A stretch of 64,000 nucleotides of DNA. Source: JAAXKN01 sp050259615 (lineage in GTDB: Bacteria; Bacteroidota; Ignavibacteria; Ignavibacteriales; SURF-24). Position numbers and translations under genes: made by a program. A model generated the notes under the pieces. The model made no database searches, was not told the DNA's origin, and saw only the letters and a program-made list of their open reading frames with translations. Below, piece by piece: positions 16,859 through 24,802 of this stretch; position 1 is the stretch's first letter; the number at the start of each line of letters is the position of its first letter. Location of the stretch: contig JBLNAZ010000131.1 of NCBI GenBank assembly GCA_050259615.1, positions 1-64,000 of the forward strand, in the 5' to 3' direction.

Positions 16859-17776
16859 CTAAAGCTTTTTGATAAAGTCTATTACTGCTCCATACCTTAT
16901 GCCGCGTCCTGAGACGATAAGGCTGCCGGCAGGGAGCAGTTTCAGTATATTCTTCAGTATAAGAGTCCCCGCGAAAATGACGTCCTCGCGTCCTTTCATT
17001 ATTTCAGGATAGAGCCTTAGTATCTCTGAAGAAGAGATCTTTGAAAAATCTTCCGAAAGATCTTTAAGGTCCCCAGTAGTGAGTACTGAATTTTCCACCT
17101 TATCCTCGTCATAATGCTGCAGATGCTGTTTTACGCAGGAAAGGGAAGTAGGAGTCCCGGCAACAGCCACAACTGAAAATCCGGGAGGGAATTTATCCTT
17201 CAGTTCAGAAAACTTGTCTTCAATTGCCTTATCCAGCTCTTCAATTTCCTGTTTCAGAGGGGGATCGTGCAGAACATGGTTTTCTGTAAAGCTGACCACT
17301 CCTCCTAAGAAACTTTTGCTGAAAAGGATATTTCCTCTTTCGCCATAAATAATTTCAGTGCTTCCGCCGCCGACGTCTATTACAACGTACTTTTCAGCCT
17401 CAACGCCCGAGGTGGCGCCGAGGAAAGAAAGTCTGGCTTCCTCCTGACCGCTAATGACGGAAATATCAATTCCGTATTTATCTTTCACCAGTGAGATAAT
17501 ATGGCTGCTGTTTGAGGCAAGGCGCATTGCACTTGTGGCCTTTGCAGCAACATGACTGCAGTTAAGGGCTTTTATAATTGAAGAATATTCGTCCATTACT
17601 TCAAGCATGGCATTTATTCTGTCGTCTGAAATTGGGCCTCCGGGCTTGAGTCCCTTGCCTATTCTGGGCATTCTGTATTCGTTTACGAGGGGTTTAATTT
17701 TACCATCCATTGTGTTTATATTTGCAATCAGCAATAAAATGGTGTTTGTACCTATATCAATAGAAGCAATATTCAT
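16859..17776 (-). CDS. Ppx/GppA-family exopolyphosphatase
   Basis: ASKHA-fold phosphatase of the exopolyphosphatase/guanosine pentaphosphatase family. The phosphate 1 loop SIDIGTNT is at residues 4-11 when the ATG at 17776 is used; DVGGGSTEIIYG is the phosphate 2 loop. With 305 residues it is the short form, lacking the C-terminal HD domain of E. coli Ppx. The frame extends to a TTG at 17797, but the ATG start places the family motif at the usual N-terminal position. It is convergent with nadB and divergent from the membrane-protein gene 37 bases away. Whether it prefers polyphosphate or pppGpp is not decidable here. Confidence 0.88.
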   Translation of the reverse strand: MNIASIDIGTNTILLLIANINTMDGKIKPLVNEYRMPRIGKGLKPGGPISDDRINAMLEVMDEYSSIIKALNCSHVAAKATSAMRLASNSSHIISLVKDKYGIDISVISGQEEARLSFLGATSGVEAEKYVVIDVGGGSTEIIYGERGNILFSKSFLGGVVSFTENHVLHDPPLKQEIEELDKAIEDKFSELKDKFPPGFSVVAVAGTPTSLSCVKQHLQHYDEDKVENSVLTTGDLKDLSEDFSKISSSEILRLYPEIMKGREDVIFAGTLILKNILKLLPAGSLIVSGRGIRYGAVIDFIKKL

Positions 17777-17813
17777 ATATTTTTCATATTTTTGCAAAAA
17801 GGAAATTCAATTT

Positions 17814-18335
17814 ATGCAAAACCTAAACAAATTTTCTAAAATATTTTTATATGTTTGTACTTTAAGCGGTGTTCTATGGCTTGGCGGCTATCTATCGCGA
17901 ATTCTGCTTACCTACCAGCTTTTTGAGCCCAGGGATTTTATACTTAAAAGTTACGTAAACGACCAGAACTTAAGTGGAATCTTTTATACATTAAACAGTT
18001 CGGTTACATTTACACTCATTTTATTCCTGGTATTCTTAGTTTCATTTATTCTATTTATTTCCACATCCGGAATCAAGCTCAAAGAAGAAGGATGGCTTTT
18101 TGTAATACTTCTGATTATAATAGTTACCGCGCCGTTTGAGCTCTATCTAATGTCGTTTGATTACCAGATTGCCACAAAAGTATTTTACTCGGCTTTTGTA
18201 CCCAGGGATGTACTGGCAATATACATTAAAAGGATGAAGTTACTCAGCAGTTTTCCATTGATCGAAATTTTTTCCTATTGTGCGATTGTTTTTCTTGTGA
18301 TATTTAAACCGCTCAGAATGAAAAAAAATCAATGA
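17814..18335 (+). CDS. Unknown four-helix membrane protein
   Basis: A 173-residue protein with about four hydrophobic segments (roughly 10-30, 60-83, 90-115 and 143-165) and no motif that I recognise. The ATG at 17814 is chosen because the open frame upstream is the antisense of the Ppx gene; the N-terminus MQNLNKFSKIFLYVC then gives a normal first helix. Its last four bases (ATGA) overlap the start of the next gene, tying it to the unknown protein-aroQ set. Hypothetical. Confidence 0.7.
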   Translation: MQNLNKFSKIFLYVCTLSGVLWLGGYLSRILLTYQLFEPRDFILKSYVNDQNLSGIFYTLNSSVTFTLILFLVFLVSFILFISTSGIKLKEEGWLFVILLIIIVTAPFELYLMSFDYQIATKVFYSAFVPRDVLAIYIKRMKLLSSFPLIEIFSYCAIVFLVIFKPLRMKKNQ

Positions 18336-18604
18336 AACTAAAAGAAAAAGAATTTGAAGAGGTCCTGAAGGACTTAAAGGCGTTAGCGGCAGAATTGGGC
18401 GCTACGGTTCGTTTTGAAAAGGGGGATTTTAAGGGGGGGTACTGCCTCCTGAAAGACTCTAAAGTTATTGTTATCAACAGAATGGCAAACATGCAGCGCA
18501 AGGCTATGATACTTTCAGCAGCGCTGAAAGAGCTGGGAATCGATGAGATTTACCTGACACCCAAACTGCGTGAGATCATTGATGAAATGAACGAGGAGAA
18601 ATGA
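18332..18604 (+). CDS. Small conserved-looking protein of unknown function
   Basis: A 90-residue soluble protein: an N-terminal charged helix, a beta-like stretch around GGYCLLKDSKVIVINR (35-50), then a helix ending in a proline-containing motif IYLTPKLREIID. No catalytic motif is seen; in particular there is no HExxH despite a loose resemblance to small ImmA/IrrE-like folds. It is overlapped by four bases at both ends (membrane-protein gene before, aroQ after), so it is almost certainly translated. Function unknown. Confidence 0.75.
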   Translation: MKLKEKEFEEVLKDLKALAAELGATVRFEKGDFKGGYCLLKDSKVIVINRMANMQRKAMILSAALKELGIDEIYLTPKLREIIDEMNEEK

Positions 18605-19032
18605 AAGTACTTGTACTCAACGGACCCAATCTGAACCTGCTCGGAATGAGGGATAAGGACCACTATGGTACCTTAACTCTTGAAGATATTGAGAAGATTG
18701 TGAGGGAAAAATACTCATCCGAGTATTTTGAGTTTTTTCAGTCCAACCACGAAGGGGAGCTGATAGACAAGATACAGAAAGCCCCTTCGTATTTTGACGC
18801 CATAATAATAAACCCCGGGGGGTATGCGCATACTTCTGTTGCCATAAAGGATGCCTTGACTGAATGCAAAATACCAAAGATTGAAGTCCATCTTTCAAAT
18901 TTATCGGGCAGGGAAGGCTTCCGACAGGTATTGCTGACTGCTTCCTCATGCACCGGATATGTTTCGGGATTTAAGGAGAAGGGTTACCTGGCAGCAGTTT
19001 ACCTCATCAAAGAAATTTTAAGTAATAAATGA
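18601..19032 (+). CDS. aroQ: Type II 3-dehydroquinate dehydratase
   Basis: Third step of the shikimate pathway: 3-dehydroquinate to 3-dehydroshikimate. At 143 residues it is the standard dodecameric type II enzyme. NGPNLNLLGMR (8-18) carries R17, Y22 is the catalytic tyrosine, NPGGYAHTSVAI (71-82) holds N71 and H77, and EVHLSN contributes H97. The R17/Y22 spacing equals that in characterised enzymes. The start overlaps the stop of the unknown 90-residue gene (ATGA), and a HAD gene follows after 24 bases. Confidence 0.95.
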   Translation: MKVLVLNGPNLNLLGMRDKDHYGTLTLEDIEKIVREKYSSEYFEFFQSNHEGELIDKIQKAPSYFDAIIINPGGYAHTSVAIKDALTECKIPKIEVHLSNLSGREGFRQVLLTASSCTGYVSGFKEKGYLAAVYLIKEILSNK

Positions 19033-19056
19033 AAAGAAAAACAGGATAAGATAAAA

Positions 19057-19746
19057 ATGATAAAATCAGTAATTTTTGATTTGGATAATACACTCGTAGA
19101 TTTCATGAAGATGAAAAGAAGGTCTATTGAGGCAGCTATTCCCGCAATGATAGATGCAGGTCTTGATATGACAATTGACGAAGCGACGAAAAAGATAAAT
19201 GAAATTTATCTGGAGCAGGGAATTGAATACCAGCATGTTTTTGACCTTTTTCTGCAGAAAGCAATTAACAGGGTTGACAATAAAATACTGGCTTCAGGCA
19301 TTGTGGCCTACAGAAGAGCCAGGGAAGCTGAACTGACGGCATATCCGCACGTTTATTCTACTTTAATTCAGCTTTCAAAGATGGGCTTAAAGCTGGGAAT
19401 TGTTTCAGATGCGCCTGTAAAAGAGGCATGGCTGAGGCTGGCTTCGCTGAACTTCCACAATTTCTTTGATGCAGTAGTAACTTTTGACGAAACCGGCGAA
19501 AGAAAACCGAGTCCTGTGCCTTTTAAGGCTATTCTTGCCAAGCTGGACACGAATCCCGAAGAATCCATCATGGTTGGCGACTGGGTTGAGCGCGATATTG
19601 TAGGTGCATCCAAGATAGGAATGAAGACTGCATTTGCAAAATACGGCGATACTTTTAATAATCAGGCTAACATTGCTGACTTTGAATTGGGCGACATAAG
19701 CGACCTGATTCCGATAATAAAAGAGCTGAACAGCGTTCAGGTATAA
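19057..19746 (+). CDS. HAD-superfamily hydrolase
   Basis: A 229-residue phosphatase-like protein. Motif I is FDLDNTLVDF with nucleophile D8 and acid D10; motif II is the Ser in GIVSDAP (about 112-118); motif III is the Lys in GERKPSP; motif IV is VGDWVERD. A helical cap is inserted after motif I (about 18-95), making it a C1-type HAD of the phosphoglycolate phosphatase/5'-nucleotidase group. The substrate is not predictable. It sits at the end of the aroQ cluster. Confidence 0.88.
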   Translation: MIKSVIFDLDNTLVDFMKMKRRSIEAAIPAMIDAGLDMTIDEATKKINEIYLEQGIEYQHVFDLFLQKAINRVDNKILASGIVAYRRAREAELTAYPHVYSTLIQLSKMGLKLGIVSDAPVKEAWLRLASLNFHNFFDAVVTFDETGERKPSPVPFKAILAKLDTNPEESIMVGDWVERDIVGASKIGMKTAFAKYGDTFNNQANIADFELGDISDLIPIIKELNSVQV

Positions 19747-19849
19747 AAAATAGCCTTAGGACTTCATAAATAAGTTTATTGTACTGCGTTTATCTTGATA
19801 CTTTATAATGAATTAGTTATTTTGGATTTTGTTTTTTGCAGGGTCAAAA

Positions 19850-20251
19850 TTGAAAGAACTAGGAATTAAGAAGTTATATTATTCGATAAGCGAAGTCAGT
19901 AAAATTACAGGCTTGGAGCAGTACGTCTTAAGGTATTGGGAAAATGAATTTGAGGATTTAAAACCCTCGAAGAACAGGGCTGGCAACAGGATATACACGA
20001 ATAAAGATATTCAGGTAATCCTAAAGATCAAAAAGCTCCTGAAAGAAGAAAAGTACACAATTGAGGGTGCCAAGAAGAATCTGAAGGAAATTGAACCGGA
20101 GCCAGAGCCTGTGCAGGCCGAGCCGGTGAAGAAGCCTCTGGAAAATGCCCCAGCAATAAAAGATAAAAAAAGTGAAGAAGATATCCCTGCATTAAAAAGA
20201 GACCTTGAACATATAAGGAATTTTTTGATATATTTACAAAGTAAGTTATAA
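19850..20251 (+). CDS. MerR-family transcriptional regulator
   Basis: DNA-binding regulator of 133 residues. The winged HTH is at residues about 8-75 with YSISEVSKITGLEQYVLRYW and the wing NRAGNRIYTNKDI. After it come a Pro/Glu/Lys-rich linker (about 82-112) and a short C-terminal helix (LKRDLEHIRNFLIYLQSKL) that may dimerise. There is no effector domain or metal-binding cysteine. The TTG at 19850 is chosen because the family N-terminus begins about here and GCAGGG precedes it; another in-frame TTG lies at 19829. Targets are unknown. The tRNA-Pro gene follows. Confidence 0.85.
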   Translation: MKELGIKKLYYSISEVSKITGLEQYVLRYWENEFEDLKPSKNRAGNRIYTNKDIQVILKIKKLLKEEKYTIEGAKKNLKEIEPEPEPVQAEPVKKPLENAPAIKDKKSEEDIPALKRDLEHIRNFLIYLQSKL

Positions 20252-20281
20252 TTATTAAATGTTAAAATAATTTTAGCAAAT

Positions 20282-20355
20282 CGGAACGTGGCGCAGCCCG
20301 GTAGCGTACTTGAATGGGGTTCAAGGGGTCGCGGGTTCAAATCCCGCCGTTCCGA
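20282..20355 (+). tRNA. tRNA-Pro (anticodon GGG)
   Basis: Full cloverleaf: acceptor CGGAACG/CGTTCCG with discriminator A at 20355, D stem GCGC/GCGT, anticodon stem CTTGA/TCAAG around the loop ATGGGGT giving anticodon GGG, a five-base variable loop, and T arm GCGGG-TTCAAAT-CCCGC. The 3' CCA is not encoded. It reads CCC (and CCU by wobble). A terminator follows six bases later. Confidence 0.95.
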
Positions 20356-20360
20356 CATTA

Positions 20361-20394
20361 AAGCCCGGAAGCATAAGTTTCCGGGCTTTTTTTT
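20361..20394 (+). terminator. Intrinsic terminator after tRNA-Pro
   Basis: AAGCCCGGAA (20361-20370) and TTCCGGGCTT (20379-20388) pair perfectly over ten bases around an eight-base loop and run into T residues to 20394. Confidence 0.92.
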
Positions 20395-20539
20395 GTTTAT
20401 GGCCGGATTAAATGGTTCGAGGTCCGGTGCAAAAGCAACTCCACCCGGAAATTTCCGGCAAAAATGGCGCTGGACTATCTGATTTATAATTGATTGTTTT
20501 TTGGATGAATTATTTGCGGGAAAATGTTGTTATTATAAT

Positions 20540-20986
20540 ATGGAAACAACAAAATCTATATCTATTCTTCTCGTTGAGGATAACCCCGGCGATATTTACC
20601 TGACCCGGGAGGCTTTGAAGGTAAGTAAAATCAGTAATACGCTCCAGGTAGTTAGAAATGGGATCGAATGCATGGAATTCTTAAGGCAGCAGGGCAGATT
20701 TGCCGGTGCTGAAATGCCTGATATGATAATACTGGACCTCAATCTTCCGCTGAAAAACGGCAGGGAAGTCCTTGAAGAAGTAAAGCACGATAATACTTTG
20801 AAAACCATCCCTGTAATTGTTCTCTCCAGTTCACAGAATGAAGCTGATATTAAAACAAGTTACCTGCTTAATGCTAATTGCTATATTACAAAACCTGTTG
20901 ACTATGACGAATTTATTCGCATTATTAGATCAATCGAGAACTTCTGGTTCTCAATTGTCAGACTCCCGCAAGGCCGCCTGAATTAG
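20540..20986 (+). CDS. Stand-alone response-regulator receiver (Rcp1-like)
   Basis: A single receiver domain of 148 residues without an output domain. The acidic pair is in LLVEDNPGD, the phospho-acceptor Asp in IILDLNLPLKNG, the switch Ser in VLSSSQ and the conserved Lys in YITKPVDYDEF. The NPGDIYLTREAL and NLPLKNGREVL patterns are those of Rcp1-type receivers that pair with phytochrome-like or hybrid histidine kinases. The ATG at 20540 is preferred because the upstream codons are not family-like. No kinase gene lies nearby, so the partner is unknown. Confidence 0.88.
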   Translation: METTKSISILLVEDNPGDIYLTREALKVSKISNTLQVVRNGIECMEFLRQQGRFAGAEMPDMIILDLNLPLKNGREVLEEVKHDNTLKTIPVIVLSSSQNEADIKTSYLLNANCYITKPVDYDEFIRIIRSIENFWFSIVRLPQGRLN

Positions 20987-21024
20987 CGGCGGGAACATTT
21001 CCTCATTATACCGGTTTATTTATT

Positions 21025-21058
21025 ATTTACTAACATTTAAATATTTATTTTAGTAAAT
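21025..21058. repeat. AT-rich inverted repeat between the receiver genes
   Basis: ATTTACTAA (21025-21033) and TTAGTAAAT (21050-21058) are exact reverse complements with a 16-base spacer, 54 bases before the second receiver's ATG. It could be an operator, but AT-rich DNA produces such dyads easily. Confidence 0.4.
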
Positions 21059-21111
21059 TTTATCGCAAAATTTATGATTTTAGAATAAATAAAAGCAAAA
21101 TTATTTTCGCT

Positions 21112-21519
21112 ATGAAAGAATCTCAGATAACAATTCTGCTCATTGAAGATAACCTTGGGGATGTGCATTTAATTAATGAACTTATCCATGATACCGATGC
21201 ATTAGATATTAAGGTGGAACAGGCCTTCAGGCTGTCTACAGGCATACAGCGCCTGAATAAGGGCGGAATTGACCTGGTACTTCTGGATCTGGGTCTTCCG
21301 GACAGCATGGGGCTTGATACATTAAAGAAAATTCTGCCGGAAACAAAAGGCGTTCCCGTTGTTGTGCTTACCGGGCTTGAAGATGAGGAGATAGGCATCA
21401 GGGCCGTTCAGGCTGGTGCGCAGGATTATCTGGTAAAATACCAGGTGGATCCAGTTCTCTTTATGCGTTCTATACGCTTTGCAATTGAACGAAAGCGCGT
21501 AAATGAAATAAAATTGTAA
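21112..21519 (+). CDS. Second stand-alone response-regulator receiver
   Basis: A 135-residue receiver: LLIEDNLGD acidic pair, LLDLGLPDSMG with the phospho-acceptor Asp, VLTGLEDEE with the switch Thr, and DYLVKYQVD with the Lys. The LGLPDS and LVKYQVD variants are those seen in receivers fused to PAS, GGDEF or kinase modules, suggesting this is a freed N-terminal module of a multi-domain family. No output domain follows. It has its own terminator, so it is a monocistronic unit 125 bases after the other receiver. Confidence 0.88.
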   Translation: MKESQITILLIEDNLGDVHLINELIHDTDALDIKVEQAFRLSTGIQRLNKGGIDLVLLDLGLPDSMGLDTLKKILPETKGVPVVVLTGLEDEEIGIRAVQAGAQDYLVKYQVDPVLFMRSIRFAIERKRVNEIKL

Positions 21520-21545
21520 AAAAGGGCGGTTATCCGCCTTTTTTA
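21518..21545 (+). terminator. Intrinsic terminator after the second receiver
   Basis: GGCGG (21525-21529) and CCGCC (21534-21538) pair around TTAT, extended by A/T pairs from the flanking A and T runs; the T run reaches 21544. Confidence 0.85.
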
Positions 21546-21754
21546 TTATGCATCCGCCTATCTAGTTGATATCAAATCTCCCCGGAATGTACGCTGACAG
21601 ATTTTGCGTTTTCCTGGTTATTTTCTAAATTCAGTTATTCCGGAACTGATACGAAATTTATATGAACTTTGTTGTCAGCATACCTGTTAAGTTGATAGAA
21701 ATATTAAATTAAAAATCGTATATTTTAAGCTAATTTTTAGGATTGGATTTAATT

Positions 21755-23227
21755 TTGAATACAGATAAACCAAAATCATTTTGCGGCATTTTCGGCGTTT
21801 TTGGGACAAATGAGGCAGCTTTCCTGACATATTACGGCCTACATTCACTCCAGCACCGCGGACAGGAAGCTTCAGGCATTGTAACGGCAGAGGAATCGAA
21901 GGGTAAAATATTATTCAATATTCATAAAAATCTGGGACTTGTTTCCGAAGTTTTTCATGATCCCGATATTCTGAAGCATAACTTAAAGGGCCATGCTGCC
22001 ATAGGCCATAACCGGTATTCAACTACCGGAGCATCGGAATCCTTAAAGAATATTCAGCCTTTTGTTGTAAATTACCGTATGGGGCACCTTGCAGTTGCTC
22101 ATAACGGAAACCTGACCAATGCACATATACTTAGAGAAGATCTGGTTAATGATGGAGCAATATTCCAGACTACGAGCGATACGGAGGTAATTCTTCATCT
22201 TATAGCCCGCAGCAGGCTGAATGATCAGGTTCAGCAGATTCTTGAGGCCCTGAGGGTAATTGAAGGCGCTTACTGCCTGGTAATTCTTACTGAAGATAAG
22301 CTTATTGCGGCAAGAGATCCCTATGGATTCAGACCTCTTGCCCTTGGCAAGGTAAACGGTACATTTGTGGTGGCATCTGAAACATGTGCTCTGGATATAA
22401 ACAGCGCCAAATATATCCGTGATATTGAGCCAGGCGAACTCATTGTAATAGACCGCCATGCAACTGAAACCAATCAGGTTCAGTCCTATAAAATATTTGA
22501 CGGGAAGTCTGTCAAAAAGCAGTGTATTTTTGAATATATTTATTTCTCGCGTCCCGACAGTAAAATATTCGGCCACAGTGTAGATAAGATCAGAAGAAAG
22601 CTCGGGAAAGTTCTGGCAAAGAAGCATCCTGTAGTGGATAAAGACGGCGATAAGGTTATTGTAATCAGCGTGCCCGACAGTTCAAACACAGCTGCATTAG
22701 GATACGAAAACCAGCTGGAAAAAGACGGCATCAGGGCCAAGTTTGAAATCGGCCTTATAAGAAGCCATTACGTCGGCAGGACGTTCATACAGCCCGGGCA
22801 GTCGAACAGGGAAATGGGCGTGAGATTTAAGTTTAATATTGTGAAGGGGGTTCTGGAGAACCGTACTGTAGTTCTTATTGATGATTCAATTGTCAGAGGG
22901 ACAACTTCCAGACAGCTTATAAGTCTGATCAAGGAAGCAAACCCGAAGGCAATTCATGTAAGGATCTCTTCGCCTCCGATTATGCATCCGTGTTATTATG
23001 GAATGGACTTTCCTTCAAAGGAAGAATTGATTGCTAATAAGTTTGATGGTGATGTGGAAAAGATAAGAGAATATCTGGATGTAGACAGTCTTGAATATCT
23101 GACGAATGAGGAGCTTCTGGAGGCTATGGTGGATCAGGATCAGTCCCATTTCTGTACAGCATGTTTTTCAGGTATTTACCCCACAAGGGTTAATGAGTCC
23201 TTTAATAAAAACGTTTACGAAGACTAA
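21755..23227 (+). CDS. purF: Amidophosphoribosyltransferase
   Basis: First committed step of purine synthesis: PRPP plus glutamine to phosphoribosylamine. A short propeptide precedes the N-terminal nucleophile cysteine, C10 when the TTG at 21755 is used; an in-frame TTG at 21743 is less likely because an AGGA would then abut it. The Ntn glutaminase domain (GHNRYSTTG, AHNGNLTN) is followed by a phosphoribosyltransferase domain with VVLIDDSIVRGTTS. Cysteines in KKQCIFEY, MHPCYYG and FCTACFSG fit the 4Fe-4S ligands of the B. subtilis-type enzyme. It leads the purF-pgsA-ftsY-lipid kinase run. Confidence 0.95.
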   Translation: MNTDKPKSFCGIFGVFGTNEAAFLTYYGLHSLQHRGQEASGIVTAEESKGKILFNIHKNLGLVSEVFHDPDILKHNLKGHAAIGHNRYSTTGASESLKNIQPFVVNYRMGHLAVAHNGNLTNAHILREDLVNDGAIFQTTSDTEVILHLIARSRLNDQVQQILEALRVIEGAYCLVILTEDKLIAARDPYGFRPLALGKVNGTFVVASETCALDINSAKYIRDIEPGELIVIDRHATETNQVQSYKIFDGKSVKKQCIFEYIYFSRPDSKIFGHSVDKIRRKLGKVLAKKHPVVDKDGDKVIVISVPDSSNTAALGYENQLEKDGIRAKFEIGLIRSHYVGRTFIQPGQSNREMGVRFKFNIVKGVLENRTVVLIDDSIVRGTTSRQLISLIKEANPKAIHVRISSPPIMHPCYYGMDFPSKEELIANKFDGDVEKIREYLDVDSLEYLTNEELLEAMVDQDQSHFCTACFSGIYPTRVNESFNKNVYED

Positions 23228-23252
23228 CACCATTTCTTAATACCGGAATATT

Positions 23253-23837
23253 ATGATTAGATTTAGGGATGTGTATACACGCTCAAACCTTTTAAGCCTA
23301 ACCCGGCTTCTTTTGAGCTTCCCGGTATACTTTCTGCTCGCCAGGATGGAAAACTCCGTCAACTACAGGATTGAAATAATAGCCATTCTTGTATTTGCCG
23401 CGTTAACAGACTTCCTGGACGGTTATTTGGCCCGGAAATACAACGAAATTTCAGAAGTAGGAAAGATCATAGACCCTCTGGCCGATAAGGCGCTCATTGG
23501 GGTGGTAACCATTCAGCTTTTTCTGCTTGGACACATTCCTCCTGTTTACTTCTTTTCAGTAATCGGGCGGGATTTAATCATATTCCTCGGGGGAATATAC
23601 GTTACAAAGAAAATCGGCAAAGTCCTGCCTTCAAATCTCTTAGGAAAAATAACCGTTACTTTTATTGCGGCTTATCTTCTGGCCATTATATTCGGATTTA
23701 AAGACAGTATTATATATGACTACCTTTATTATATCAGCCTGATTTTAGTATATGGATCACTTTTAGCTTATATCATCAGGGCAAAAGAATCTTTAACGTG
23801 GAATAAAAATGAATCTGTTCAAGAACATCAACTTTGA
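23253..23837 (+). CDS. CDP-alcohol phosphatidyltransferase (PgsA-like)
   Basis: An integral membrane enzyme of 194 residues with about five helices. The complete CDP-alcohol signature DGx2ARx8Gx3Dx3D is present in DGYLARKYNEISEVGKIIDP (about 54-73) with the last Asp in PLAD. The most likely product is phosphatidylglycerol phosphate, making it PgsA, but a phosphatidylinositol- or other-alcohol transferase cannot be excluded. Its 3' end overlaps ftsY by 29 bases, so expression of a lipid-synthesis enzyme is tied to the membrane-targeting receptor. Confidence 0.85.
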   Translation: MIRFRDVYTRSNLLSLTRLLLSFPVYFLLARMENSVNYRIEIIAILVFAALTDFLDGYLARKYNEISEVGKIIDPLADKALIGVVTIQLFLLGHIPPVYFFSVIGRDLIIFLGGIYVTKKIGKVLPSNLLGKITVTFIAAYLLAIIFGFKDSIIYDYLYYISLILVYGSLLAYIIRAKESLTWNKNESVQEHQL

Positions 23838-24762
23838 TAAACTTAAAGACGGTCTGTCCAAAACAAGGGACAAGATTGTTACAAAAATAAATGAAACCAT
23901 TACCGGAAAAGCCAAACTGGATGAAGAGTTACTCGAAGAAATTGAAGAAATTTTAATTACAAGTGATATAGGATATGATGTAGCCGTAAAGGTTATTGAA
24001 AATACCAGGGTAAGGCTTAAAGCGGAAAAAGACAGAAGCAAGCTGAACGTCATCGACGCAATTAAAGAAGAGCTTGCCGGGCTTTTGAACTCATACGATA
24101 CAAATTCAGAGTTCAACCGCATGGATAAGTATAAACCGTATGTTATTCTGGTTATTGGAGTTAACGGAGCCGGCAAAACCACCACAATTGGCAAACTGGC
24201 GCATAATTACAGGCAGGCAGGGCTTAATGTAATAATCGGATCGGCCGATACATTCAGGGCTGCAGCCAACGAACAGCTTGAAATATGGGCTAATCGTGCC
24301 GGAGTTGAGATTATTCAGAGCACTTCGGGAAGCGACCCCTCGGCGGTGGCTTTTGATACCATGAACATCGCTAAAAAGAAGAATGCCGACGTTGTTCTGA
24401 TTGATACGGCAGGACGACTGCATACGAAAACGAACCTCATGGAAGAACTCAAGAAGATCAAGAAAGTAATGAGCAAGGTGGTGGATTATGCTCCAAATGA
24501 GACGTTTCTCGTCCTGGACGGCAATACCGGGCAGAATGCCCTCATACAGGCTGAGAAGTTCCGTGAAGTAACTGATATTACCGGTCTTATTATAACCAAG
24601 CTCGACGGCACGGCAAAAGGCGGTGTGGTATTCCAGATCTGCAGCCAGCAGAAGGTTCCTGTAAAATATATCGGAGTTGGAGAGGGGATTGACGATCTTC
24701 AGACCTTCGATGCCCAGAGCTTTGTTTCAGCACTCTTTTCAACTGATCAGGTAACGGGCTAA
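23809..24762 (+). CDS. ftsY: SRP receptor FtsY
   Basis: GTPase that docks signal-recognition-particle-bound ribosomes at the membrane. The NG domain is complete: N-domain helices (about 10-95), G1 GVNGAGKTTTIGKLA (about 115-129), DTAGRL G3, and TKLDG G4 (about 262-266). The acidic A-domain of E. coli FtsY is absent; only a short basic N-terminus (NINFDKLKDGLSKTRDK) precedes the N domain, which is the common short form (317 residues). The N-terminus overlaps the pgsA-like gene. Confidence 0.95.
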   Translation: MNLFKNINFDKLKDGLSKTRDKIVTKINETITGKAKLDEELLEEIEEILITSDIGYDVAVKVIENTRVRLKAEKDRSKLNVIDAIKEELAGLLNSYDTNSEFNRMDKYKPYVILVIGVNGAGKTTTIGKLAHNYRQAGLNVIIGSADTFRAAANEQLEIWANRAGVEIIQSTSGSDPSAVAFDTMNIAKKKNADVVLIDTAGRLHTKTNLMEELKKIKKVMSKVVDYAPNETFLVLDGNTGQNALIQAEKFREVTDITGLIITKLDGTAKGGVVFQICSQQKVPVKYIGVGEGIDDLQTFDAQSFVSALFSTDQVTG

Positions 24763-24802
24763 ATAACTCTATTTAATACCTGACAGGTAAATGAGATAAT
24801 CT

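Noticed and set aside
20412..20447. T-arm-like string (GGTTCGAGGTCC followed by ACTCCACC) after the tRNA-Pro terminator
   Set aside because: No acceptor, D or anticodon arms can be folded around it and no integrase or direct repeat of the tRNA end is nearby, so neither a tRNA, tmRNA end nor attachment site is supported.
21546..21754. Possible purine riboswitch or promoter upstream of purF
   Set aside because: No purine-aptamer-like three-way junction is apparent. The TTGATA and TATATT elements there are 21 bases apart, too far for a confident promoter.
22043..22627. Antisense open frame of 194 codons across purF
   Set aside because: purF on the other strand is complete and motif-rich; the antisense product has no domain character and no ribosome binding site.
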